A stretch of DNA of 64,000 nt, taken from positions 682,001 to 746,000 of the forward strand of contig NZ_CP014750.1 of assembly GCF_001592435.1 (NCBI RefSeq), read 5' to 3'. The DNA comes from Thermococcus peptonophilus. GTDB lineage: Archaea > Methanobacteriota_B > Thermococci > Thermococcales > Thermococcaceae. Below, one piece after another: positions 55,180-63,039 of the stretch (the first letter of the stretch is position 1; every line of letters begins with the position of its first letter). The position numbers and the translations under genes were made by a program. The notes beneath the pieces were generated by a model. That model was not told the DNA's origin, did not search any database, and saw nothing but the letters and a program-made list of their open reading frames with translations.

Positions 55180-55194
55180 CTAACTTGAAGTTAG
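55180..55194 (-). promoter_or_regulatory. Palindrome at the phr start site, probable autoregulatory operator
   Basis: CTAACTTCAAGTTAG (minus strand) is a perfect inverted repeat, 7 bp each side of a centre base. The TATA box GTTTAAATAC lies at 55210-55201, so the predicted start of transcription falls in or beside the palindrome. This is the arrangement expected when a repressor blocks RNA polymerase, and Phr is known to bind its own promoter. Confidence 0.6.
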
Positions 55195-55301
55195 TAAAAA
55201 GTATTTAAACCTTTTTCGGTTTGAGCTGGTGGTAATGTCAAGTACACATACAGATAAAGGACAGATAGAAAAGGAAGAAAAGACACTAACCCTGAAACAG
55301 C

Positions 55302-56636
55302 TCAGACTGGAGTAACGTGACCCCACTTCTCCAGGGCCCTTGCGAGCTCTTTGTGGGTCTTAGCGTACTCGTCGAGCGGTATTCCCTGCATTATGGCGTC
55401 TATCGCCTGCCTGACGGCCCTTGCACCAGCAGCAGGCCCGTCCGGGTGGCCGAGGGTTCCGCCTCCGAGCTGGAGGACTATGTCGGTTCCGAGGGCCTCT
55501 ATAACGGGCTGGATGTTGCCTGGGTGAAGGCCGCCAGAGCTCGTTGGGAACGCGGCCTTTATGCTGTAGAACTTCTGCTCAAGGTGGAAGACGTCGTTTT
55601 CATCGGGCTTGTAGTGACTCTCCCTGAGAATCCTCGCGTTCTGGATGACGTCCCACTTGCCGCCCTCAAGCTTGCCAGCTCCCGCAGTTCCAACGTGGAG
55701 CTGGTCGATGCCTATGAGCCTGTAGAGCTTGGCAAGGACGAACATCGAGATGCCATGGTACGGGTTCCTCGTGAAGGTCGCGTGCATTGCCCTGTGACCG
55801 TGGATTGCCAAACCGTAGTCGGCCGCGAGGTCTCTGATGTACCTCAGCGCTCCCCAGCCGGTTATGACGACGTCAACCATAGCGTGCTTGAGGCCGAGAT
55901 CAGCAAGAACCTCAAGCCTCTGCTCCATCTCAAGAAGGTCAGCGGTTACGTTGGCAAACCACGTCTTCTTCTCGCCCGTCTCATTTTCCACCTTGTCAAT
56001 TATCCTCGCCATTATCTCGGCCCTCTCCTCGAAGCGGTTGTACCACGGGCTCGTTAGGTTCTCATCGTCCTTCATGTAATCCGCACCGTTTAAGAGAAGG
56101 TCATAGGCCAGCTTCTCGAACTCCTCAGGAGAGTAGCCGACCTTCGGCTTTGGAACGACACCATAGATAGGCCTGTCTTTAATCTCGAGCATCTTCCTGA
56201 CGCCCTCGATACCGAAGGCCGGGCCGTCGAACTCCCTTATGAGCTTCTCTGGAAGGTAAAGGTCCTCAAGGCGGAGCCCCTTGACGCGCTTCATTCCGAA
56301 GACGTTTCCGGCTATGCTCGCGAGAAGGCCCGGAAGGTTTGCTTCCTCAAAGGCGTGAAACGGGTAGGCGATCTTGACTATCCAGCTGCCGTCTCCCATG
56401 TCGTGGAAGTCGTAGGCCTTAGCTGAGAGGTCGGCCCATCTCTCCTGCTCGTACCAGGGATAGAGGGTTGTCCATGTACCAGTGGAGCTCTCAGCTGCCA
56501 CAGCTCCGGCCGCCTGCTCGATGGTGTAGCCCTCTGCCGGCGTCACCCGGAACACGGCTATGATGTCCCTCTTCTTGCTGGGCTCATAGCCCTTGTCAAC
56601 ATAGTAGTCGTAGATCTTATCAAACTTCTCAACCAC
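55302..56636 (-). CDS. rbcL: Ribulose-bisphosphate carboxylase, type III
   Basis: Archaeal Rubisco of 444 residues. It takes part in the AMP (nucleoside) salvage pathway with AMP phosphorylase and ribose-1,5-bisphosphate isomerase, which are not in this window. Motifs are KPKVGYSP (catalytic Lys in loop 1), NGADYMKDDEN (carbamylated Lys and metal ligands), HGHRAMHATF and GTLGHPDGPAAGARA. GTG 56636 is chosen because GGAGGTG lies six bases ahead and the Thermococcus enzyme begins MVEKFD; the GTG at 56645 overlaps the site. Confidence 0.97.
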   Translation of the reverse strand: MVEKFDKIYDYYVDKGYEPSKKRDIIAVFRVTPAEGYTIEQAAGAVAAESSTGTWTTLYPWYEQERWADLSAKAYDFHDMGDGSWIVKIAYPFHAFEEANLPGLLASIAGNVFGMKRVKGLRLEDLYLPEKLIREFDGPAFGIEGVRKMLEIKDRPIYGVVPKPKVGYSPEEFEKLAYDLLLNGADYMKDDENLTSPWYNRFEERAEIMARIIDKVENETGEKKTWFANVTADLLEMEQRLEVLADLGLKHAMVDVVITGWGALRYIRDLAADYGLAIHGHRAMHATFTRNPYHGISMFVLAKLYRLIGIDQLHVGTAGAGKLEGGKWDVIQNARILRESHYKPDENDVFHLEQKFYSIKAAFPTSSGGLHPGNIQPVIEALGTDIVLQLGGGTLGHPDGPAAGARAVRQAIDAIMQGIPLDEYAKTHKELARALEKWGHVTPV

Positions 56637-56989
56637 GCCTTTCACCTCCAGGTAAATTTAGTATTACATTGACACACATAAAAAGTTTTCTGGGCAGATT
56701 TGGCCATCCAGGCACATAAGTTTACAGAAACGCTATTGGACAACGGAGCTTAATGGCGGTTTATTAAGCCAATTGGGGCGTTTTTATGTCCAGACCCGAT
56801 GGCGGTTAAAAACTCTCAATTTCCAACCTTATAACCCAACAGGTGTCCCCGGCCCAATTTCTAACTGTCCAACCCAAAATCGCCAGAAAGCCGGCCCCAC
56901 AACTGTCCTTTTCCGAAAGGTTTATATAGGCCTTTGCTCTTAATTTAGAACGCAGAACTCTGCAGACAACCATAAAGGAGGTGTTGTGA
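56637..56989. other. Divergent promoter region of Rubisco and histone
   Basis: About 350 bp without a gene. The Rubisco TATA box is CTTTTTATGTGT (minus strand, 56674-56685); the histone box TTTATATAGG is at 56920-56930, preceded by GAAAGG. In between, ATGGCGGTT occurs at 56753 and 56799, 46 bp apart, and AATTGGG/CCCAATT words recur. These could be regulator sites. No RNA gene is evident. Confidence 0.6.
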
Positions 56990-57193
56990 ATGGCTGAGCT
57001 TCCGATTGCCCCAGTTGACAGGCTTATAAGGAAGGCCGGTGCCGCCCGCGTCAGCGAGGAGGCTGCCAAGGTTCTCGCCGAGCACCTTGAGGAGAAGGCC
57101 ATTGAGATCGCCAAGAAGGCCGTCGCCCTCGCCCAGCACGCTGGCAGAAAGACCGTCAAGGCCGAGGACATCAAGCTTGCCATCAAGAGCTGA
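56990..57193 (+). CDS. hpkB: Archaeal histone
   Basis: A 67-residue histone-fold DNA-wrapping protein. The sequence begins [19 protein letters not shown], and the three helices follow in HMf order; [12 protein letters not shown] and [13 protein letters not shown] are DNA-contacting. No extension. ATG 56990 follows AAGGAGGTGTTGTGA. From memory, T. kodakarensis HpkB sits beside Rubisco, so I use that name. The strong promoter suits high expression. Confidence 0.95.
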   Translation: MAELPIAPVDRLIRKAGAARVSEEAAKVLAEHLEEKAIEIAKKAVALAQHAGRKTVKAEDIKLAIKS

Positions 57194-57195
57194 TG

Positions 57196-57235
57196 GCGCT
57201 TTTTGCCTCTTTGCCTTTTCATAACTTTTCTGAAA
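57196..57235 (+). terminator. T-rich terminator after histone
   Basis: TGGCGCTTTTTGCCTCTTTGCC and CTTTTCATAACTTTTCTG follow the stop codon, giving several T4-T5 runs before the convergent gene's end at 57237. Confidence 0.55.
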
Positions 57236-57236
57236 C

Positions 57237-57731
57237 TTACCAGAACGTTATTCTCTCAACACCCACGTTTTCTCCGGAGACCTTGAGAACAGCAAAGCCT
57301 GGAGAGTCCATCCTGGGAAACACCGGCGATCCTGGATTGAGCAGAATAACTTTTTTGCCATAAAGGGAGTGTATATCATAATAGTATCTATGAGTGTGGC
57401 CGAAAACAAGAACGTCAACGTCCATCTCGAGGGCCTTGAGAGTTAAGAAGTGGGCATTCAGAGAGAGCAGTTGATGGCCGTGGATCATGCCTATCTTAAC
57501 GTCTTCGACCTCGACGACCTCTTCCTCGGGAAGGTTAAGCCTGTCAACGTTCCCCCTAACTGCAAGGGTTGGGGCAATCTCCTCAAGCTTCTCAAGAAGC
57601 TCAGGGCTGGTTACATCGCCTGCGTGGAGAATAAGCTCCGGCTGGATTTTCCTGAGGTGTTCAAATAAAAAGGTAGGGAGGTTTCTTGTCTTGTCCCCGT
57701 AGTGAGTGTCGCTTATCACAGCCACTTTCAA
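57237..57731 (-). CDS. YfcE/MJ0936-type phosphodiesterase
   Basis: A 164-residue calcineurin-like metallophosphoesterase. Metal motifs in order: VISDTHYGD, HAGDVTS, VRGNVDR, MIHGHQ and FGHTHRYYY. LLNPGSP ends the core. Archaeal members hydrolyse bis-pNPP-like phosphodiesters in vitro; natural substrate unknown. It lies downstream of tfb in the same direction. Confidence 0.9.
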   Translation of the reverse strand: MKVAVISDTHYGDKTRNLPTFLFEHLRKIQPELILHAGDVTSPELLEKLEEIAPTLAVRGNVDRLNLPEEEVVEVEDVKIGMIHGHQLLSLNAHFLTLKALEMDVDVLVFGHTHRYYYDIHSLYGKKVILLNPGSPVFPRMDSPGFAVLKVSGENVGVERITFW

Positions 57732-57740
57732 GGGTATCCC

Positions 57741-58661
57741 TCATATCGGGACGTTTATGCCGAGCTTTTCAACGAGCTCCTTATAGCGGTTCCTGACGGT
57801 TACTTCGGTTACGTGAGCAACTTCAGCGACTTCCCTTTGGGTCTTCTTTTCGCCCTCAAGGAGAGCCGCTATGTAGAGGGCCGCCGCGGCGAGACCCGTT
57901 GGGCCCTTACCGCTTGTTATCCCGCGCTTTATAGCCTCGTTCAGGATTTCCTTGGCCCTCTTCTTGGTCCTGGCACTCACTCCAAGGGCGTCGCCAAAGC
58001 GGTCAACGTACTCTATTGGGCTGGTTGGCCTGAGGTTCAAACCTAACCCCCTGGCCATAAAGCGGTAGCTCCTACCGATTTCCTTCTTTGAGACCTTGGA
58101 TACAGACGCTATCTCATCCAGCGTTCTCGGAATGCCTTCCATCCTGCAGGCGGCGTAGAGTGCAGCGGAGACCATACCCTCTATTGAACGGCCGCGGATG
58201 AGCTTCTTCATGACCGCCTTCCTGTAGAGGGAAGCGGCGACTTCCTTGAGATGCCTCGGCAGGCGGAGCTGGGCGGCCATCCTGTCAAGCTCGCTGAGGG
58301 CGAAGGCAAGGTTTCTCTCGGCGGCGTCGTTGATGCGCATCCTCCTCTGCCACATACGGAGCCTTCTGAGCTTTGTCCGGTACATACCGGTTATCTGGTT
58401 GCCGTGAATGTCCTTGTCGCGCCAGTCTATGTCGGTGGAAAGACCTTTGTCGTGGATCATCAGGGTCATGGGTGCCCCAGTTCTGGCACGCTTTTCCCTC
58501 TGACCCGGCTCGAACGCTCTCCACTCCGGCCCCTCATCAACCACGTTCTCCTCAATTACGTAGCCGCACTTGGCACAGACTATCTCTCCCCTACGAGGGT
58601 CGTATATAAACTCGGTCGAACCGCAAACTGGGCATACTCTCCTCGGGCTAATATCTCTCAC
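57741..58661 (-). CDS. tfb: Transcription initiation factor B (TFB)
   Basis: General factor that binds TBP-DNA and recruits RNA polymerase. Zinc ribbon CPVCGS...CAKCGY at residues 10-32, B-finger/linker to about 110 ([21 protein letters not shown] intact), then two cyclin folds (about 110-200 and 205-300) with the helix-turn-helix [19 protein letters not shown]. All parts are present, so it should be active. Thermococcus has two TFBs; position beside histone and Rubisco suggests TFB2. GTG 58661 overlaps the gar1 stop by four bases (GTGA). Confidence 0.96.
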   Translation of the reverse strand: MRDISPRRVCPVCGSTEFIYDPRRGEIVCAKCGYVIEENVVDEGPEWRAFEPGQREKRARTGAPMTLMIHDKGLSTDIDWRDKDIHGNQITGMYRTKLRRLRMWQRRMRINDAAERNLAFALSELDRMAAQLRLPRHLKEVAASLYRKAVMKKLIRGRSIEGMVSAALYAACRMEGIPRTLDEIASVSKVSKKEIGRSYRFMARGLGLNLRPTSPIEYVDRFGDALGVSARTKKRAKEILNEAIKRGITSGKGPTGLAAAALYIAALLEGEKKTQREVAEVAHVTEVTVRNRYKELVEKLGINVPI

Positions 58662-59017
58662 CCCCTTCTCCTGGGGGTGGGGCCGGAACGCTTGCCAGTC
58701 TTACCCTTTTTAGAATGGACTTTGTCCTTCTTTGAGGATTTGTTTTTACCACCGGTCTTTCCTTTCTGAGGGGCCTTCTTGCTCCCTTTTTCCCGCCTGC
58801 CAACGTAGAGAAGGGCACCAACGTACTTCTCGGGATCCTTAACCCGAGGCTTAACGGCGACATAGGGATAATTAACCGGACCAAAAACATCCTTGACTAC
58901 TCCGACGGGTTTCAATTCCTTGTCAACAACCGGATCGTTCAGCGACGGTACCCAGTTTGTCCTAACTATGAGAAAGCCCTGCTTCGCGTAGTGAGAAACA
59001 ACTCCCAGGCGTTTCAT
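58658..59017 (-). CDS. gar1: H/ACA RNP protein Gar1
   Basis: Subunit of the RNA-guided pseudouridylation complex (with Cbf5, Nop10 and L7Ae). The 119 residues form the Gar1 beta-barrel ([18 protein letters not shown] ... [20 protein letters not shown]) and a basic Lys/Gly-rich tail. It is translationally coupled to tfb, an arrangement common in Thermococcales. A TATA box GCTTTATAAAG lies upstream. It is the natural partner of the H/ACA RNA at 1202. Confidence 0.93.
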   Translation of the reverse strand: MKRLGVVSHYAKQGFLIVRTNWVPSLNDPVVDKELKPVGVVKDVFGPVNYPYVAVKPRVKDPEKYVGALLYVGRREKGSKKAPQKGKTGGKNKSSKKDKVHSKKGKTGKRSGPTPRRRG

Positions 59018-59139
59018 AGCCCCACCCCAAAACCAGATTTCCTTTTAAACTTTTCGCTTTTTCCCTTTATAAAGCTTTCGATAATCAGAGAAAAATTTTT
59101 AATAAAGAGCGCCGAATAATAGAATTTGGGAAGGGTAAA

Positions 59140-59961
59140 ATGAAGTGTCTTGTTGTTGGCCATGTTGTCAGAGACATAATTAAAAAAGGCAATAAGGTTC
59201 TTGAAAGGCTCGGTGGCGGTGCTTATTATTCTGCACTCGCCCTTTCAAGATTCTGCGATGTTGAGATACTTACTTCTTTCTCAAATCTCCCAGAGGAGTG
59301 GATCAAAGAATTGGAGGCAATGGCGAAACTGCAGGTAGTCCCCTCTGAGGCAACAACGACTTACGAACTGATGTACCTCGACGGTAACAGGAGGAGGTTA
59401 AAACTCCTAGAGAGAGCCTCTACAATTAACGAGCTTCCGAATGAAGAATATGACATCCTCCTCATAAATCCCGTTGCAGGAGAAGTGCCCCCTGCCCTGG
59501 TTGCCAGCGCTCTCAAAAGGTTTCCATTTGTTGCGGTTGACCTACAGGGGTTTATCCGTTCCTCAAGTCCTGGGGAAATTAAGTACCTGCCCATCGACGG
59601 CTCATTCTTAAAGGGAGCGAATATTCTTCACGCAGACCTTGGGGAATACCAATATCTGGAGGGGTTCTCCCCGGAGTTCGTTGACGTTCTTCTTCTCTCC
59701 AACGGGCCAGAGCCTGGGAAGGCATTTTTCCGCGGAAGGGAGTACACGTTTGAGCCAGTCCCCGTAGAAGTGGACGAATCGACTGGGGCGGGAGATGTTT
59801 TTCTTGGAGCCTTTACTGGATTCTACTCCCAGTGCCCCTTCGTGCAGGCCCTTAAACGAGCAGCTGCCTTTACGGCGCTGTTCCTAAAGAACAGACACCT
59901 AAATTTTTCCATGGAAGAAGTCAACAGACTCGCGATTGAAGTTGAAGTGAAAAGGGTATAA
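59140..59961 (+). CDS. PfkB-family kinase, probable myo-inositol kinase
   Basis: A 273-residue ribokinase-family sugar kinase. N-terminal GxGG loop is in [16 protein letters not shown]; the anion hole/catalytic Asp is [16 protein letters not shown] near residue 210. From memory, a Thermococcus ribokinase homologue at this position, next to the NUDIX gene, is a myo-inositol kinase. That fits inositol metabolism genes downstream. TATA AAATTTTTAATAAAG precedes it. The assignment rests on synteny as much as sequence. Confidence 0.8.
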   Translation: MKCLVVGHVVRDIIKKGNKVLERLGGGAYYSALALSRFCDVEILTSFSNLPEEWIKELEAMAKLQVVPSEATTTYELMYLDGNRRRLKLLERASTINELPNEEYDILLINPVAGEVPPALVASALKRFPFVAVDLQGFIRSSSPGEIKYLPIDGSFLKGANILHADLGEYQYLEGFSPEFVDVLLLSNGPEPGKAFFRGREYTFEPVPVEVDESTGAGDVFLGAFTGFYSQCPFVQALKRAAAFTALFLKNRHLNFSMEEVNRLAIEVEVKRV

Positions 59962-59982
59962 ACCTTATCTTCCAACTCCCAA

Positions 59983-60040
59983 CGCCGATGATGAAACGTC
60001 AGCACGCTGAATGATGATGAGAAGGGACTTCCCTGAGGTG
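59983..60040 (+). ncRNA. C/D box sRNA in the leader of the NUDIX gene
   Basis: Complete box set: C ATGATGA (59988-59994), D' CTGA (60007-60010), C' ATGATGA (60014-60020), D CTGA (60033-60036). Both candidate guides are exactly 12 nt (59995-60006 and 60021-60032), the standard archaeal size. A TATA box GGTATAAACC at about 59955-59964 puts the start at the 5' end of the sRNA. The D box shares its last bases with GAGGTG, the ribosome site of the next gene. Confidence 0.82.
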
Positions 60041-60046
60041 GTTTCA

Positions 60047-60550
60047 ATGGACAGGTACGTCCTTCTGGTTAAGGCCTCGGGAGGAGCGGACGTGTTCTCC
60101 TTCAGAGAAGAGGCGAAGAAGCTGGCTGAGAAGTACGGCTTTGAAGCAGAGACCCACAGGTGTATCGGTCTTACGGTCGATGCCGTGATAGTGTACAACA
60201 ACGGAATCGTCCTGATAAAGCGGAAGAACGAGCCTTTCAAAGACTACTACGCCCTTCCTGGGGGCTTCGTCGAATACGGCGAGACCGTTGAGGAGGCCCT
60301 CCTCCGCGAGGTTAAGGAAGAGACGGGGCTTGACGTGAAGCCAGTAAAGCTGGTGGGCGTTTATTCAAGGCCTGACAGGGATCCCCGGGGGCACACGGTA
60401 ACGGTCGCTTTCCTCTGCATCGGAGAGGGGGAGCTGAAGGCAGGCGACGACGCCAAGGAAGTCTTCGTGTTCCCGATAGAGGAGGCCCTGAAGCTTCCAC
60501 TGGCATTTGACCACGGGGAGATACTCCGGGATGCACTAAGTCTGGGGTGA
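60047..60550 (+). CDS. NUDIX hydrolase, probable ADP-ribose pyrophosphatase
   Basis: A 167-residue NUDIX enzyme. The Nudix box is [20 protein letters not shown] followed by ETGL, with all catalytic Glu residues. An N-terminal extension of about 40 residues precedes it. From memory, the T. kodakarensis homologue next to the inositol kinase hydrolyses ADP-ribose. ATG 60047 follows GAGGTGGTTTCA; the longer frame from 60011 runs through the sRNA and is rejected. Confidence 0.88.
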   Translation: MDRYVLLVKASGGADVFSFREEAKKLAEKYGFEAETHRCIGLTVDAVIVYNNGIVLIKRKNEPFKDYYALPGGFVEYGETVEEALLREVKEETGLDVKPVKLVGVYSRPDRDPRGHTVTVAFLCIGEGELKAGDDAKEVFVFPIEEALKLPLAFDHGEILRDALSLG

Positions 60551-60554
60551 GAGC

Positions 60555-60911
60555 ATGAGGCTCGAATACCCCGCTTTCGGGAAGATAATCGTTGATGGAA
60601 CCACTTACGAGCACGATATAGTTATCTATCCAAGCGGAAGGGTCGAGCGCAGGAAGAAGGAAATAAGCAAGCAAAAACACGGGACGAGCCACAAGCTCGA
60701 CCCTAAAGAGTTAAAGGAATACCTTACCGAGGACTTTGACGTCCTCATCGTGGGGACTGGGATGTACGGAAAGCTATCACTCCTTCCTGGGAGCAGAGAA
60801 CTCGTGAAGGAGAAAGAAGTCCTCGAACTCCCAACCAAAAAGGCCGTTGAAGTTTTCAACGAGATTTATGGAGAGAAAAAAGTGCTGGGAATATTCCACG
60901 TCACATGCTGA
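60555..60911 (+). CDS. Mth938-like domain protein
   Basis: A 118-residue protein of the Mth938/DUF498 family. The fold signature is YPAFGKIIVDGTTYEHDI, then DFDVLIVGTGMYGKLSLLPG and LPTKKAVEVFNE. Function unknown; a conserved surface pocket suggests ligand binding. It starts four bases after the NUDIX stop, so they are co-translated. Confidence 0.85.
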   Translation: MRLEYPAFGKIIVDGTTYEHDIVIYPSGRVERRKKEISKQKHGTSHKLDPKELKEYLTEDFDVLIVGTGMYGKLSLLPGSRELVKEKEVLELPTKKAVEVFNEIYGEKKVLGIFHVTC

Positions 60912-60915
60912 ACTT

Positions 60916-61593
60916 TTACTCTTTTGGTTCAAGGTGAGCCCTCTTCACTTCCAGCACACCAGAATATGTGCACCCATTCCACTTCTTCTCGACCTCGTCG
61001 AAGACAACCCTCGCCCTGAAGAACGGCGCGTCCCTCACGAAGGTCTCAAACTCACCACCCTCTCCCGCAACGTGAACCCCGTACTTTTCGTTGAGCTTTA
61101 TCAGCTCTTTAAGAGCCTTCTCATCTATCCTCCTTCCGAGCCAGTTCTGATCAAGACCGTAAGCTGCTGTTCCGACTATGACCACGTCAAAGAGGCCTAT
61201 GATTTCCCTCATGTAATCAACCGGATCCCTGTGCCAGGCGGGGGCAAAACTCCCTATTCCAAGCTCTTTGGCGACCCTATCGACCCTCTGCTTCTGGTAC
61301 TCACTCGCCAATGCGCCAGCAACGATCCCATCAATCTTCAGCCCCTCAAGGACGGCCTTCATATCCTCGACTTCCTTCTCCTTTTCTCCTGACGTGAAGC
61401 CCTTGACGATGGGAATCCCTATTGCCCTGGCCTGAAGCTCGGTGAGATGTATGTTTGGGACGTGGTACATGTAGCTCTCGTCGCTCTCGCTCACCATTGA
61501 GACGAGGTACTTGACCTCAAACCCCTGCTTGAGAGCCCAGTAGAGAGCGTAGTTTGAGTCTTTCCCGCCTGAATAGAGGACTGCAACGCGCAT
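60916..61593 (-). CDS. dph6: Diphthine-ammonia ligase
   Basis: Final step of diphthamide synthesis on elongation factor 2. The 225 residues have the adenine-nucleotide alpha-hydrolase P-loop [11 protein letters not shown] at the start and [10 protein letters not shown] near 175, diagnostic of Dph6/MJ0570. ATG 61593 follows GGGTGG; the GTG at 61602 lies in that site. It is divergent from the next gene and convergent with the Mth938-like gene. Confidence 0.9.
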   Translation of the reverse strand: MRVAVLYSGGKDSNYALYWALKQGFEVKYLVSMVSESDESYMYHVPNIHLTELQARAIGIPIVKGFTSGEKEKEVEDMKAVLEGLKIDGIVAGALASEYQKQRVDRVAKELGIGSFAPAWHRDPVDYMREIIGLFDVVIVGTAAYGLDQNWLGRRIDEKALKELIKLNEKYGVHVAGEGGEFETFVRDAPFFRARVVFDEVEKKWNGCTYSGVLEVKRAHLEPKE

Positions 61594-61695
61594 TTTTCCC
61601 ACCCGAAAATTTTTAAATACTCTAGGTTAATTTAACTTCGAGCGTTAGAGTGTTTCTAGCGGCTCTTGGCAGCGGCCGTTAAAAAGGTGATGGCC

Positions 61696-62994
61696 ATGGT
61701 CCCAGAGAGGGCAGTAATCCTAGCGGCTGGTCTCGGGACGAGGATGGGCGGAAAGCCCAAGGGACTTGTCAGAGTAGCCAGAAGGGAGATTCTGTACAGG
61801 ACGATGGCGCTGCTCCAGGAAAAAGGGGTTAAAAAGTTCGTAGTGGTCACCAACGGGAAGTACGCGCCCCTTTACCGGGAGTTCATAGAAAGGTACGGCT
61901 TCGACGCTGAACTCATAATAAACCCCGAGCCGGGGATGGGCAACGGCCATTCCCTCCACCTTGCCAGAGGAAAGGTTTCAGGAAAGTTCGTACTGGTAAT
62001 GAGCGACCACGTATATTCTAGGGATTTCATCGAGCGGGCGGTGAACGGGGAAGGCCTCATAGCGGACAGGGAGCCGAGATGGGTCGATACTGAGGAGGCA
62101 ACGAAAGTCCAAGTAAAGGACGGAAAAGTCTGGAAAATCGGGAAAGGACTCAAGGAATGGGACGCCGTTGATACCGGGTTCTTCATCCTCGATGGGAGGA
62201 TCTTCGAGGTTACAGAAGCCCTCGAAAAAGAGAAGAACGGCGACTACTCCCTGAGCGAGGTGATGGAACGGGCAAAGGTTCCAGTGACCTTCGTTGACGG
62301 CCTCGGCTGGACGGACGTTGACACCCCTGAGGAGATTAATAGGGCAAGGAGAATGCTCGTCAGAACCGCAGTGAAGGGAACGGGAGACGGGTTCATCAGC
62401 AGACACCTGAACAGGAGAATTTCAACAAGGGTCAGCGAACTGCTGGTAGAGAAAGTTACACCGAACCAGATGACAGTCCTAACGTTCTTACTCGGTATCC
62501 TCTCGGCGCTGGCGACACTGGTGAGCCTTCCGTTGGCAGGAATACTCTACCAGCTAAGCTCCATCCTCGACGGCGTTGATGGAGAGCTGGCAAGGGCACA
62601 GTTGAGGTCAAGTAAGCTCGGCGGCTACGTTGATTCAATCCTCGACCGCTACGTTGACGGGAGCTTCCTGGCAGTGCTGGCCTATGCGATACTCAACGAG
62701 CCAATCTGGTATCTGGTTGCCCTCCTGGCCCTCCTCGGCTCGGTGATGGTCAGCTACTCAACGGAGAGGTTCAGGGGAGCTTTCTGCAGGGACGCCTACA
62801 AAGAGGTACCAGCCCTCAGAAAACTGCCCGGAAAAAGGGATGAGAGAGTCTTCCTGACGATGCTTTTCCTTCTGTATCCGGCGACACTATCGGTCAAGGC
62901 ACTCTTCCTGACCCTTGCCGTACTGACAAACTTCAGGGTTGCACTAGCCATATATTTCGTCGTCAAAAAAGTTTCACGTCCGAAAACTATTTAA
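61696..62994 (+). CDS. Bifunctional inositol-1-phosphate cytidylyltransferase / DIP-phosphate synthase
   Basis: Makes di-myo-inositol phosphate phosphate, precursor of the heat-stress solute DIP. Residues 1-225 are the cytidylyltransferase with AAGLGTRMGGKPKGL and DTGFF. Residues 235-432 are a CDP-alcohol phosphatidyltransferase membrane domain with the signature DGVDGELARAQLRSSKLGGY followed by VDSILDR (DGxxARxxxxxxSxxGxxxDxxxD-type) and several helices. The fusion is the Thermococcales form. ATG 61696 follows AAGGTGATGGCC. Confidence 0.93.
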   Translation: MVPERAVILAAGLGTRMGGKPKGLVRVARREILYRTMALLQEKGVKKFVVVTNGKYAPLYREFIERYGFDAELIINPEPGMGNGHSLHLARGKVSGKFVLVMSDHVYSRDFIERAVNGEGLIADREPRWVDTEEATKVQVKDGKVWKIGKGLKEWDAVDTGFFILDGRIFEVTEALEKEKNGDYSLSEVMERAKVPVTFVDGLGWTDVDTPEEINRARRMLVRTAVKGTGDGFISRHLNRRISTRVSELLVEKVTPNQMTVLTFLLGILSALATLVSLPLAGILYQLSSILDGVDGELARAQLRSSKLGGYVDSILDRYVDGSFLAVLAYAILNEPIWYLVALLALLGSVMVSYSTERFRGAFCRDAYKEVPALRKLPGKRDERVFLTMLFLLYPATLSVKALFLTLAVLTNFRVALAIYFVVKKVSRPKTI

Positions 62995-62996
62995 CT

Positions 62997-63006
62997 GATA
63001 TAAAAT
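62997..63006 (+). promoter_or_regulatory. TATA-like element before inositol-1-phosphate synthase
   Basis: GATATAAAAT lies just after the previous stop. It would start transcription close to the ribosome site, so the synthase may have a second, independent promoter; a CTATTTAAC at 62988 is an alternative. Confidence 0.4.
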
Positions 63007-63039
63007 ATTTCAAGAATAACGGAAAGGAGGTGAAGGAAG

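Noticed and set aside
60011-60046. N-terminal extension ([12 protein letters not shown]) of the NUDIX protein
   Set aside because: Those codons are the C' box, guide and D box of the sRNA; the ribosome site precedes ATG 60047.
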